This document shows positions 21,191 through 31,417 of a stretch of DNA of 64,000 nucleotides, one piece after another. Position numbers and translations under genes: made by a program. The notes under the pieces are model-generated. The model had not been told where the DNA came from. It was given only the letters and a program-made list of their open reading frames with translations, and did not search any database. Location of the stretch: NCBI GenBank assembly GCA_029953675.1, contig JAMWBK010000003.1, positions 3,286,001-3,350,000 on the forward strand, read 5' to 3'. This stretch comes from Rhodosorus marinus. Taxonomy: Eukaryota; Rhodophyta; Stylonematophyceae; Stylonematales; Stylonemataceae. Numbering within the stretch: position 1 is the first letter of the stretch; the number at the start of each line of letters is the position of its first letter.

Positions 21191-22300
21191 TAAACTGAAG
21201 CGCTGCGCAAGGCGTGAAAATGAATTGAGAACTAAGGAGGGAAGCGTGCGAACCCAGGCGCCGATGGCCCGCCTGGGCAAGCATGCGTCTAGAATATCGC
21301 TAAGGCCATGTTAGTAAAGTCCAGCAAAGCCATAATATAGCCGCAGGGCATGTAATCGCGAGGTCAACATATGCTGAGCGTCTGGCGGCAGCGTCTGAGA
21401 CGAGGAGATCTGGGATACAGCGGGGCGGCTCCGTGTCCGAGACCGATCTCGGTAGTTCCGATTCCACCTCAACCGTATGTCCTACTGGAGTCAAATATTC
21501 GCTTAGGATTTACCTGAGGCGAGTGTGACGCCTCGTACGGAGACCTCTCAACAGTCCGCAACCCAAGAAGTGGTAGCTACAAGCGTCAATCCGACTCTAA
21601 CATCCCTGACAGAAAGACGGCCGAGTAGAGTGCTATGCTAGTAAAGTCCAGTAGAGTGCCACGGAGCCTATGGCAAACATAGGGAGATCCCTGCGGCAGA
21701 GCGGAACTGGAAGGCATCGAGACGGTGACCCTGGGACGAAGGCAGAGTGGTTAACTATAAGTGCGAGAGATTGCCTCCCACGACGCGGAGACGAGGGGCG
21801 GTGGTAGGCAGTGTGAGGGGAGAGTTGAGCAAGATTGCGTGAGCGGCACTGTGTTGGTCCCAGGTGAGGCTATGTTGAATCACATCAGTGCGAGAGCTCC
21901 ACAATCGGCTCAGACCCGGGTAAACTGCAACGGGTGACCTGGGGCTATCTTCTCCCTCATCGGCAAGAACTCTGTCAATGGGAGAGTCCTTAGTCACCTC
22001 TGTTCGTACCAATAACAGCTCCCTCTAGGAGCGAAAATGGGATCGATTCTCCTCCGTCACAGAGTTGCACTTCCTGAACGCCCGTTGTAGACCATCATAG
22101 ATCATCAGAAGCTGGGGCGGGAGGGTCACGGGGTCCTCGCCAGTCAGTGCTAGAGCCAAAACGCAGGCAAATCAGCACGGTACGAAGCGCGGTAGCCCAG
22201 GCGGCAACCGCCGAAGGCGAGCATACAAGCCCACGGTCTGCGACGCCAAATCCTCCCAATCGCAACGGTAGAGCGAGCTGGGCGCTACACTCGGTTGCTG
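21190..22300 (-). pseudogene. Family A retrotransposon copy, 5-prime truncated and decayed
   Basis: Reading the minus strand, the copy gives the region before the nuclease (DRVLADEGEDSPRSPVAVYP, SRLWSSRTDVIQHSLTWDQH), then TVEVESELPRSVSD, CIPDLLVSDAAARRSAYVDL, and the 3-prime end with GCGCAAGGCGTGAA. Parts are deleted: the nuclease core runs into unrelated sequence (CPAAILWLCWTLL), and a GTAAAGTCCAGTA tail unit is inserted at 21,640-21,660. Similarity to 33,522-36,593 is clear throughout. Confidence 0.8.
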
Positions 22301-22559
22301 AAGTAAAGTAATAAGCAGCTCTGATTTCCTCCTACCGCTCGAACCTGCCATTATAGTGCAAACTTCCCTTCACCGGTCTGATGCCGGCGGATGCTTCACG
22401 TACAACTAAATCATTCAGATGTTACGACTGCGAACACAGAGTATTTCCAGTTTTACCGATCGCACAACACGGACGAAACGAAACTGAATCCGATTTGTTT
22501 GCAGAAAAAAAACCCGTATAGATTTGCTATCAAGTTCTTACCTTTTTCGTAAATGCGAC

Positions 22560-25372
22560 GAACGAATGGTTTAATCGGAGGCTGAAACAAAACCCCGAGG
22601 GGAAAAAAAGACTAAGCGCGGCGAAGTACTCGCGCCTCCAACATCAAAGCGGCATTCATGCGCCACAGCAGGAAACTTAAGCGGGTAAACAACGATTGAA
22701 GACGGTCAGGGCGTTCGCGGAACAACTCCCGAAGCCAGCGAGAACCAACAGAGTCCATGAACCCAAAGCACTCAATGATCAGGGGTACCAAGCGATGTGC
22801 TAGTGCCGAAGCACGAACACCAGGGGAAGACAAAGCCCCCGCGTATTTGATCTCTTTGCGGCGTCTCATGCTGGCGGCGGCAGATCCACGGCGCTCCCCC
22901 GCAGCCGGGAGATAACGACTAGCTTGAGGGTTAGGAATAGCAAGATCAACGTATGTGGTACGGCGGCTGTCGTCACAGGTGATCACCAGGTCGGCTACAC
23001 GGCGTTCATCATTTTGAAAGTCCGCGACGGGTAAAGGTTTCTCACGTTCGATTTCCAGACCGGCTTGCCGGACTATAGGCCGAAGTTCCCGGTATAACAG
23101 GTTCAAGATCCGTGTATGGCGGCGGGTTCGAGCACCTTTCACCGCCGGGCAACTAGCGAGCAGGTGGGCGCCAAAATCTGCGTTGTCTTCAGTCTGAGAG
23201 CAGAGAGGGCACGACGAACCCATCTCGTACGGCCAAGGGGGCTGATGTAAGCCGAGGTATAAGCGCAGTGAAGTACGCACTTCGAAATCCGACAGTGTGA
23301 GTGGCGGAAAAGCTGGTACGGTCATGAGCCACTGAGAGCTAATAACCCCTCCAAGACTACGTAGGCGGGCGCGAGCGCGAGAAGATGAGACCATCTGCGC
23401 GAGGAGTCGGCCATATGCAGCACGGTGCAAGTCCCAAGAAAGGATATTTTGCAGCGCATCCGTGCGTGCTTGAGCTCGGCTCCCAGCGCGCTGGGAATCA
23501 TCAGGAGGATCAACTGGAACTTCTTCTTCTGCGGCAGCCACTGGGTCAATCTCCCCTAGAACAGGTTCAGGCGCAGGACGAATCCCCGGGGCGGAGCCTC
23601 GAGAGCGGTCAAATACAGCTCGCCAGTCAGGAAGACGGGGTTGAACGGTTTCGGGGAGACTAGTACAAGAATTTTCCTTCTTCCCTCCCTAGTTATTAGT
23701 AAAGTCCAGTCCAGTTATTAGTTCATCTTCACGCCTTGCGCAGCGCTTCAGGCTATGCTAGTAAACTCCAGTACAGGAATTCAGGGCGGTTTGGAGCTCC
23801 AGAAACAAGTCTTGGGCGCTTTCCGGTACGCTGGGAAGCAAGACACCCCGCGAGAGGCTCGCCATCAAATTACGGAACTTCGAGATACCCAAGCTGCTCA
23901 AAGTGGGAAGTGCGGTTCCCCAGGCCCCTACTGCGGCTGCAGGTTGGACCACAACACGGTTGCAGAGGCCCAGTCCCCCCAATCGCAATGGGAGGCCTAC
24001 TTGGGCGCGCACAACATCACAGGTGGGTCGCGGCAGAGCGCTCAGCTCTTCATCGAGAAAATACCCGAGGTCACGGAAACTTTCAGCATCCGCACGAGTG
24101 GCCAACCACCGGCCCCAATGAGTTGGAAGTGAGCGGAGCCAATAGGTTAACCGCTGACTGCAACAATACCGAAACAGCAACAACGAGCACTGGAGAAAGC
24201 CCGGAGGTAGCCGTCGAAGCTCTGCAACCAGCTGTCTGTGCTTACCGAGGAGCTGCAGCAACTCGCCTTCAACGAAGGACGGCGACCCGTAGGGGATGCC
24301 TAAGTGGACAAAACCATCCGGTCTCCAAATATCCTGGAACGACGCAGGTACCTGCTGCTCTTGTGCAGCTACACCTCCCCAGTAGAACGATTTGTGATGA
24401 TTAACCTCCAAGTCAACCCGCGAAGCCAAGGAGCGGAGACGATCATAAGCGAGCGCTAGAGTATCAGGGGGCCCCAGCAGGCACACGTCGTCGTGGTATG
24501 CAACCGTACGAACCTGCGGGAATTCGGAGCGAAGACAAAGCAAGACGAGTTGTAGTCCACAGGCATGTAGGAAAGGGGACAAGGGATCACCCTGTTGTAC
24601 CCCTGTGCGCGCCGCAAACGTGTGTGAGGAAGCGCCAAGGGTGTCATAGGTAGCCCCACGACCAAGCGGAGAATAAAGTCTACGAACAAAGGGACAGCCT
24701 ACAGGGAAGACTTCGCGCACCACGTGCATGAGAGCCGGACGAGAGACGCGGTTGAACGCATTGGTAAAATCTACAGAGAGGAGCCCAGAATCTGGGGAGT
24801 ACGCCATTTCCGAACGGAGTAAAACAGACAACAACTCACAGCCACCACGATCACAACTCACAGCCACCACGATAGCCCACGCCTAACTGCACGTGCCCAA
24901 AGAAACGGCGGGATTCGGGAACCAGGATTTTCACTAACCATCGCGCCGCCAATTTGCGGACCACCTCAACCAGGCCAATAGGGCGAATAGCAGGGCTCGA
25001 GGCCGTGTGACCGGGCTTCGAAAGCAGACACAACTGCGAACGCCCGACCAAGAACCACGCACACTCACACAGGGGATCACCATTCACAAGCGCTTCGACC
25101 ACCCACGCCAACGCCTTCAAACCTTCATCACTTAAGAAACGGAGATATTCCACTCGCAGCCCCGAGGGCCCTGGGGAACGGCCCTTCGGAGCATCATGAA
25201 CCAACTCACGCACCGCCTCCAGATTGACCACTAACCGCGCACTGGGATGTGGCGCGGCGCGGTACTCTTCCAACACTGATTCAATATTGGCTTTCGTAAA
25301 TGAAAGCCAATATTGTAAGCTAAGTTTCAGCTTGGCAAATATTGACTGGAACATTGTTGGGAGTCCCCCCAT
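22560..25372 (-). pseudogene. Family B retrotransposon ORF2 (RT plus endonuclease), three frames
   Basis: Reading right to left: 25372-24851 gives the RT fingers (KGRSPGPSGLRVEYLR, AIRPIGLVEVVRKLAARW, VQLGVGYRGGCEL); 24870-23758 gives the palm (LLSVDFTNAFNRVSRPA, TGVQQGDPLSPFLHACGLQL, AYHDDVCLLGPPD) and thumb (LRLGGLGLCNRVV); 23541-22612 gives the CCHC knuckle CPLCSQTEDNADFGAHLLASC, RTRRHTR, and the nuclease RRVADLVITCDD...TYVDLAIPNP, ending ARVLRRA. The first frame break is a 22-nt tandem duplication at about 24832-24875. ORF1 and the N-terminus are missing, so the copy is 5-prime truncated near 25,370. The tail (CATT) lies at 22,565. Confidence 0.88.
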
Positions 25373-25384
25373 AGTTCTAGTTGA

Positions 25385-26987
25385 GACGATGAATGAATGG
25401 TTTAATCGGAGGCTAGAAAAAAAACCTCGAGGGAAAAAAACGACTAAGCACCGCGAAGGTCGCGGGCCTCCAATAACAACGCAGCGTCATACGCCACAGC
25501 AAGAAACTCAATCGAATAAACAAAGATTGTAGACGGTCCGGGCGTTCGCGGAATATCTCCCGAAGCCACAGCGATCCAATGGAGTCTACAAACCCAAAGG
25601 ATTCGATGATGAGAGGCACCAGGCGGTGTGCGAGAGCCGACGCACGGACCTCGGGGGTCGACAGTGCCCTCGCATACGTCACCTCCGTATGTCGACGCAT
25701 ACTGGCGGCGGCAAAACCACGGCGCTCCCCTGCGGTCGGCAAATAACGACTAGCCTGGGGATTCGGGATAACCAGGTCCACATAAGTGGTTCGGCGGCTA
25801 TCGTCGCAGCTAACCACTAGGTCAGCCACTCGGCGCTCTTCAGTTTGGGAGGCTTTAACCGGCAGGGGGTTTTCACGTTCAATTTCGAGACCGGCTTGCC
25901 TAACGATGGGCCGAATTTCGCGGTATAACAAGCTTAAAAGGCGCGTGTGGCGACGGGTGCGAGCACCTTCCACCGCAGGGCAACTGGCGAGCAGGTGGGC
26001 GCCAAAATCGGCGGTATCTTCCGTCTGGGAGTATATCGGACACGGCGAACCTCTCTCGTACGGCCAGGGGGGTTGGCGTAGCCCGAGGTATAAACGAAGA
26101 GAGGCACGTACTTCGAAATCAGTAAGCATTAGGGGCGGGAAAGCTGGTACCGTCGTCAGCCACTGGGAACTAATGCAGCCGCCAAGACCCCGTAGGCGGG
26201 CGCGATCACGGGAAGAGGAGACCATCTGCGCGAGGAGGCGGCCATATGAAGCACGGTGCAAGTCCCAAGAGAGGGTGTTTTGCAACGCATCCGTGCGCGC
26301 GGCGACTCGGCTCACAGAGCCCAGTCGATCAGAGGGAGGGTCGCGAGGGACCTCAGGATCCTGCTCCACGTCAGGGTCAAGTGTTGCCGTACCAGGGACA
26401 GAATCAATGCGCGGCGCAGTGCTTCGGGAACGCGCGAAAACGGCTCGCCAGCACGGTAAACGGGGCTGGATGTCAGCGGGGAGGCGGGTACAAGATGATA
26501 ACGTAACCCCCGCCGATTGGAGTTCCAAAAACAAACCTCGGACAGTGTCGGGGGCACTGGAGTGTAGTTCGTCACCGGACAGACTGACCTCGAGAGAGCG
26601 AAAACTTGAAACGCCTAACGCGCACAACGTCGGGAGCACGGTACCCCAGGACCGTACCACGGCTGCAGGTTGAATGACAGCGCGGTTAGAGAGACCGAGA
26701 CCGCCCAGGCGAAGAGGGAGGCCCACTTGTGCGCGGACGACATCACGAGTGGGGCGTTGGAGGTGAACCAGCTCCTCATCCAAAAAAAAGCTTAGTTCCG
26801 AAAAGCTCTCATCATCCGCACGTTTAGCGAGCCACCGAACCCAGTGATTCGGAAGCGAGCGGAGCCAATATGTGAGCCTTTGACTGCAGCAATAGCGATC
26901 GAGCAACAAGGAGGTCCGGAGAAAACCACGCGGCAACCAACGGAGCTCCGAGACGAGCTGCCGGTGCTTACTCAGAAGCTGCGACAA
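25385..26987 (-). pseudogene. Second family B copy (subfamily B2), 524-codon ORF
   Basis: The ORF starts in the RT thumb (MSQLLSKHRQLVSELRWLPR), passes LPLRLGGLGLSNRAVIQPAA, the knuckle CPIYSQTEDTADFGAHLLASC (second cysteine replaced by tyrosine), RTRRHTR and the nuclease RRVADLVVSCDDSRRTTYVD. The end is frameshifted: relatives stop after LEARDLRGA, this one runs into SRFFPSRFFF. Its protein differs from the neighbouring family B copy at many sites, so it is an older or separate lineage. It lies tail to head directly upstream of the first copy, separated by a GATGAATGAATGG tail. Confidence 0.85.
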
Positions 26988-27059
26988 CTCACTTTGAGAC
27001 GATTGCGTTTCTCACGTCCCCACATGATTTGATAAATCATTCAAGATGGAGTATGGCTT

Positions 27060-27360
27060 GTACATCAGTGAACGAATGGTTTAATCGGAGGCTGAAAGAA
27101 AAAACCCCGAGGGGAAACAAAGACTAAGTGCGGCGAAGAACTCGCGCCTCCAACATCAAAGCGGCATTCATGCGCCACAGCAGGAAACTTAAGCGGGTAA
27201 ACAACGATTGAAGACGGTCAGGGCGTTCGCGGAACAACTCCCGAAGCCAGCGAGAACCAACAGAGTCCATGAACCCAAAGCACTCAATGATCAGGGGTAC
27301 CAAGCGATGTGCTAGTGCCGAAGCACGAACACCAGGGGAAGACAAAGCCCCCGCGTATCG
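27060..27360 (-). pseudogene. Short family B 3-prime fragment
   Basis: From the tail ACGAATGGTTTAATCGG to about 27,360 the copy matches 22,570-22,855 almost base for base, ending inside the nuclease domain (YAGALSSPGVRASALAHRLV). Beyond 27,360 the sequence is unrelated, which marks the 5-prime truncation point. Confidence 0.88.
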
Positions 27361-27532
27361 GAATCGAGGTAGTGACCAGAATAAACACCTCGGTTTTGCC
27401 ACCTCAAGAGGGGTTCTTAACCCCTCACCAATAAGGTGATTTTTCCTCAAATGCGGATCCGATAAACATTTATCAGCAGACAGCTCGATACTTATTTACT
27501 CGACGCAATCGGACGTTCATTTACCGGACGGA

Positions 27533-28336
27533 CATGACAACCTTATGCAAGTGTGCAAAAAAAACTACCCCAATCATTGATCCGGAACTACTACTGAGAA
27601 TGGTTTTACGAACTACTGAGAGTCGGTTTGGAAAAGGAGCGGACTAAATTTCTGTCCGTCCAAAGTGGACGTTCTTTTATGGGACGGAGATGATATCCTT
27701 AATTGGGTGTACGAAACCCAAATAAGGACATCATCCAAGTATGAGTCTGCACAAAAATGTTGAAACGGTCACGCGATGAACGGTGACGATACGCTCTCAG
27801 CATCTAGGAGGGTGATTCACACACGGTCACACATACGGTAGGACCGATGTGCGAACAGTATACGGTAGACAAACCATGTAGAGGTTCAAACATTTGAAGT
27901 AGTTTGAACAGTACAAGGTATCGATCTTCCCCACAGTATAGTAGGATACTTAAGTGGTAGATATCGAACGCAAGGGTCAGGGAAAACAATAAAGAAACTA
28001 TCGAAGTTTGGCTGACGGGACTTTGGTCAAGGTTGGGAATCCTTGAAAATTCCAACATACTGAGAGTCGGTTTGGAAAAGGAGCGGACTAAATTTCTGTC
28101 CGTCCAAAGTGGACGTAACCTTATGCAAGTGTGCAAAAAAAACTACCCCAATCATTGATCCGGAACTACTACTGAGAATGGTTTTACGAACTACTGAGAG
28201 TCGGTTTGGAAAAGGAGCGGACTAAATTTCTGTCCGTCCAAAGTGGACGTTCTTTTATGGGACGGAGATGATATCCTTAATTGGGTGTACGAAACCCAAA
28301 TAAGGACATCATCCAAGTATGAGTCTGCACAAAAAA
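27533..28336 (+). repeat. Direct duplication of about 225 bp plus a third partial, partly inverted copy
   Basis: 27541-27757 and 28109-28336 are nearly identical (AACCTTATGCAAGTGTGCAA ... CAAGTATGAGTCTGCAC). Part of it (GTCGGTTTGGAAAAGGAGCG to GTGGACGT) also occurs at 28,063-28,116 and 28,491-28,545, and in inverted form at 28,615-28,650 (GAACGTCCACATTGGAGGGA). This gives five overlapping units with ends like GTCCGTCCAAAGTGGACGT, suggesting a small DNA element or a composite. An adjacent 20-bp tandem pair (GAGCATATATAAATAGCAGA) is at 28,361-28,402. No transposase. Confidence 0.8.
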
Positions 28337-28993
28337 AAAGGAATCGCGCTAGAAAGTTAGGGAGCATATATAAATAGCAGAGAGCATATATAAATAGCAG
28401 AGAGAGAGATTCCGAATGCGGACTATGCAATCAAAACTCTCTAATGAGCACTGACGGCTAAAGCCAGGGGGGGGGGGCAGGCAACGTGGAGGTCGGTTTG
28501 GAAAAGGAGCGGACTAAATTTCTGTTCGTCCAAAGTGGTCGTTCTTTTATGGGAACGCAGATGATATCCTTATTAAGGATATCCTTAATAAGGATATCCT
28601 CTCCGTACGATAGAAGAACGTCCACATTGGAGGGACAGAAATTTAGTACCTACGAGGGATTACCGGGATTTCCACGGCTGACATACGCTTAATTTTTTGT
28701 TTAAGTTGGGACACTACAGAGCCTTGCAAGGGGTCCCTATAGTCGCGACTTCGCCAGAATGCCCGTTCACAATGTCCACAGTCTTTGCGCGTGGTTTTAT
28801 TACAGGGTTATAAGTAGAGCGACGAAGGCTAGATGTTGGGATGGGTTGAACAAGAGATATGTCACAAGTCATACATTGCTAGAAGCGGAGATTGTCATAT
28901 ACGCTGAGAACTGAATTTGGAGTGGAGTGAAAGAGTTTGTAGAGCGAAGGCGAAAATTGTCCTTTTTCTTTTTTGTGTAGGAGCGGATTGAAC

Positions 28994-29434
28994 ATGATGA
29001 AACTGAGTGCTTTCGGTCTGGTCACCTTACTAGGGTTCACAATGGCGGTTCCATTGATGCAGAAAGTTCATCTTGATAAGAAAGTACACGCAGAGGTCGA
29101 GGAGGCCGTAGCCCGCGTTGACGAGACCGTATTTCCCTTTTCAGCTGAAGGGGACGGAGCCAGCGCGTCCAAGGAAGCCGTAAACCGCAAGACCCTTTTG
29201 GTCTTGGATGGTGCGGACACAAACGCCGTTAAGGTAGAGAGGGCCGTCGCCCGCCTTGGCACGTCCGGATATGACGCAGTTGCCGCTGAGAGGTTTCAAA
29301 CCGGAGACGCCCCCCGAACTCTAGCCAGCATGGCCAAGGGAGCCGTAAACCGCGTGACCCTTTGGCTCTGGGGTGGTGCCCTCCCATTCTTCGTTCAGAT
29401 CCCTACTAAACCAACTCCGCTTTCGCCTCTCTGA
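28994..29434 (+). CDS. Small secreted protein with an internal two-fold repeat; C-terminus from retroelement DNA
   Basis: ATG 28994 (MMKLSAFGLVTLLGFTMAVP) is a good signal peptide; the mature part is 125 residues. It has two copies of a module: HAEVEEAVARVDE...SKEAVNRKTLLVLDGA and VKVERAVARLGT...AKGAVNRVTLWLWGGA, also visible in the DNA (GCCGTAAACCGC in both). No cysteines, no known family. The last 15 codons (VQIPTKPTPLSPL) lie in family A ORF1 DNA read in another frame, so the original end of the gene was lost. Structured signal plus repeat supports a real gene; expression is unknown. Confidence 0.5.
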   Translation: MMKLSAFGLVTLLGFTMAVPLMQKVHLDKKVHAEVEEAVARVDETVFPFSAEGDGASASKEAVNRKTLLVLDGADTNAVKVERAVARLGTSGYDAVAAERFQTGDAPRTLASMAKGAVNRVTLWLWGGALPFFVQIPTKPTPLSPL

Positions 29435-29640
29435 GCACGAGACCAGTGTGAAAGCCGCCATCCATCGCATTGAGCGGATACTTATGGAGCGTTTCGCGTC
29501 GGGTCCACGCCATCTGCGGGCAGCCGCCTCTACCTTTTTCGACCTGGAGGTCGGCCGGTTGACCAGTTTGGTGAGGTTAGGAGGCAAACGCGCGAGGACC
29601 GACTCCCCCGGGTCTAAGGGGGAGAAGCAGGATTAGCTCC
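29390..29640 (+). pseudogene. Family A ORF1 C-terminal fragment
   Basis: LSEHETSVKAAIHRIERILM, FASGPRHLRAAASTFFDLE, LTSLVRLGGKRARTDSPG matches the ORF1 end at 36,660-37,030 on the other strand, with small deletions. It stops where family C tail sequence begins (GGTTACGTTAGTCTGGGG at 29,658). Confidence 0.8.
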
Positions 29641-29669
29641 CCGGGCACGGCTGCGTTGGTTACGTTAGT

Positions 29670-31417
29670 CTGGGGGTAGGATTAGACGTATTGTTGCGCT
29701 GCAGTAGGCAGCTGCCCAGTAAAGCTTACGGTTACGTTAAGGGAGGCGTTGGGGAAGACAAAAGGAAAAGTTCGTAAGAGAGTCCGAAGATGATTGTGAG
29801 GGAGGTACGCGGGCCGAACCCGAACCTCTTGTCATTCAGGGCCCGGACCCCTCGGGCACCCGGGAAGTTTTGCAAAGGCACCAGCACCAGTCTGATGGCG
29901 ACATGCAGGAGGCACCGACGGAACCACAAGCAGGCGATGTTCAAGCACGAGCGCGGACCGAGTCTGCAGCCGCAACCGACCCGGCAGCCACATTCTTGCA
30001 TCAACTGCGTAGCTTCGACAGATGCTACCAGGACCTGGGCATCGCTGCGTCCGAAATTACAGACTTCTACAAAGCAGTTTTTCAACTGTACTCGCGGGTC
30101 AACAGCTCGCAAGAGCTGCAAGGCGTCACCGGACGCCTTACGGAGTTGTCCCGGAAACCGGATATGTGGGAAGGTAGAGCCGCTACTACGAATTCTGCAC
30201 CATCTCCGCATGATCTCCCACGACAGGCCGTAGGCAACCACCTCGCCCCCGAAACCGGTTACCGTAACGGTTGACTGCCAGGAAGTTATGACGTCCATGA
30301 TTTAGGAACCCGGCTCCCTGCGCCCCAGGGAGGGACAGGTGTCCGGGATCTAGGACACTATGCGGAGGCGTTCCCAGCAATCGGGGAGGGCCCTACAAGG
30401 CCAACCTTCGCCGAGTTTGCAGCTCAGAAAGAACCAGGGAGAGAAGGAGATGCTCGTTCCAGAACTTTTGGACGCCCCGGACCCCAAACCCAGCAGGCTG
30501 CCCTGCGGCAACTGCACGCTACGGTCGGGGGGTCTAGTTGGGGACCCGATGTTGCTCCAGTCCTCGCGACGCTACGGAATGTCCGACCCCCAAGGCTGGA
30601 TGAGGTGGCCCCTGCGGATTTTGCAACGGTTCTTTGCAGAGCACTGGGTATGCCCAGCTCTTATTTGGTGCATGTGGACTTTATTGCCTCCCATGCCTGC
30701 CTGCTGTGCCATCCAGACGCAATTCCGATTCTCCAAAGTGCCATCTCCCGAGGAGTTTTTCTGACTGGGATTTTCGGATCCTTCACACAACGACACGCCG
30801 ATCGACAAGTAAGCCTTTACACTGGCCAGGCGCTGGACCCAGACAACCTTCTGGGTTACCTCGAACGTCAGACCATCGCTCCCGGGGATATCGCTGCCCA
30901 CACGCTGAAGCGGGCCATCGAGCAGCTTGTCCGCATTCGTTCGAGGATCCGCAGGCGACAACTCTCCTTCCACACTCTCGCAGCGCTCTACGAGTTTCTG
31001 GAGGCACGACTAGAGCTCCTAAAAGGCGGACAACATCCGCCTGAGGTACCCGGGGAGTGCGCGGAACCCCCTGGGCCTGCAGCCGCTTCGAACGCAGACC
31101 CTGAAGCCTCGTCCCTTCCAGGGGATGCACAAGCAGACCGTGGGACAGTTGACGCCCAGTTTGAGACTAGCGCGACTTCCCAAGTACCTGAGAACGGAGC
31201 ACACGAGGACAATCCCCATGCGGAGCTCCTCTGCAACCTTCCGGAGCCACCTCAACAGAAGCGCTCGCGAGTATCCGCCGATGGAACCGGACCGGATACT
31301 GAGATGACCTCGGCAGCCGTGGAGACTCCACCGGATACCACTGTGACACAGGTTGCCCTTGACGGCAACCATCACGCGATGGACACGCAGGAGAGCCAGG
31401 AAAACCCAGCGCAATAA
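29670..31417 (+). pseudogene. Family C ORF1, frameshifted copy leading into ORF2
   Basis: Begins after a family C 3-prime end (GGCAGCTGCCCAGTAAAGCT at 29,706). Start MIVREVRG at 29790 equals the start of the ORF1 at 15,072. The frame shifts near 29,870 (QRHQHQSDGDMQEAPTEPQA, SFDRCYQDLGIAASEITDFY), ends at 30,274, and resumes at 30,605 with the conserved block LCRALGMPSSYLVHVDFIAS, LLCHPDAIPILQSAISRG, GIFGSFTQRHADRQVSLY, then an acidic Pro/Ala-rich tail to TAA 31415-31417. At least two lesions. The stop overlaps the ORF2 start as TAATG, which implies termination-reinitiation coupling of the two ORFs. Confidence 0.82.

Noticed and set aside
23736-24404. 222-codon plus-strand ORF
   Set aside because: Antisense to the family B RT palm; the minus strand carries QQGDP and HDD.
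25786-26673. 295-codon plus-strand ORF
   Set aside because: Antisense shadow of the family B2 nuclease and RT thumb; Arg/Ser-rich composition and no motif.
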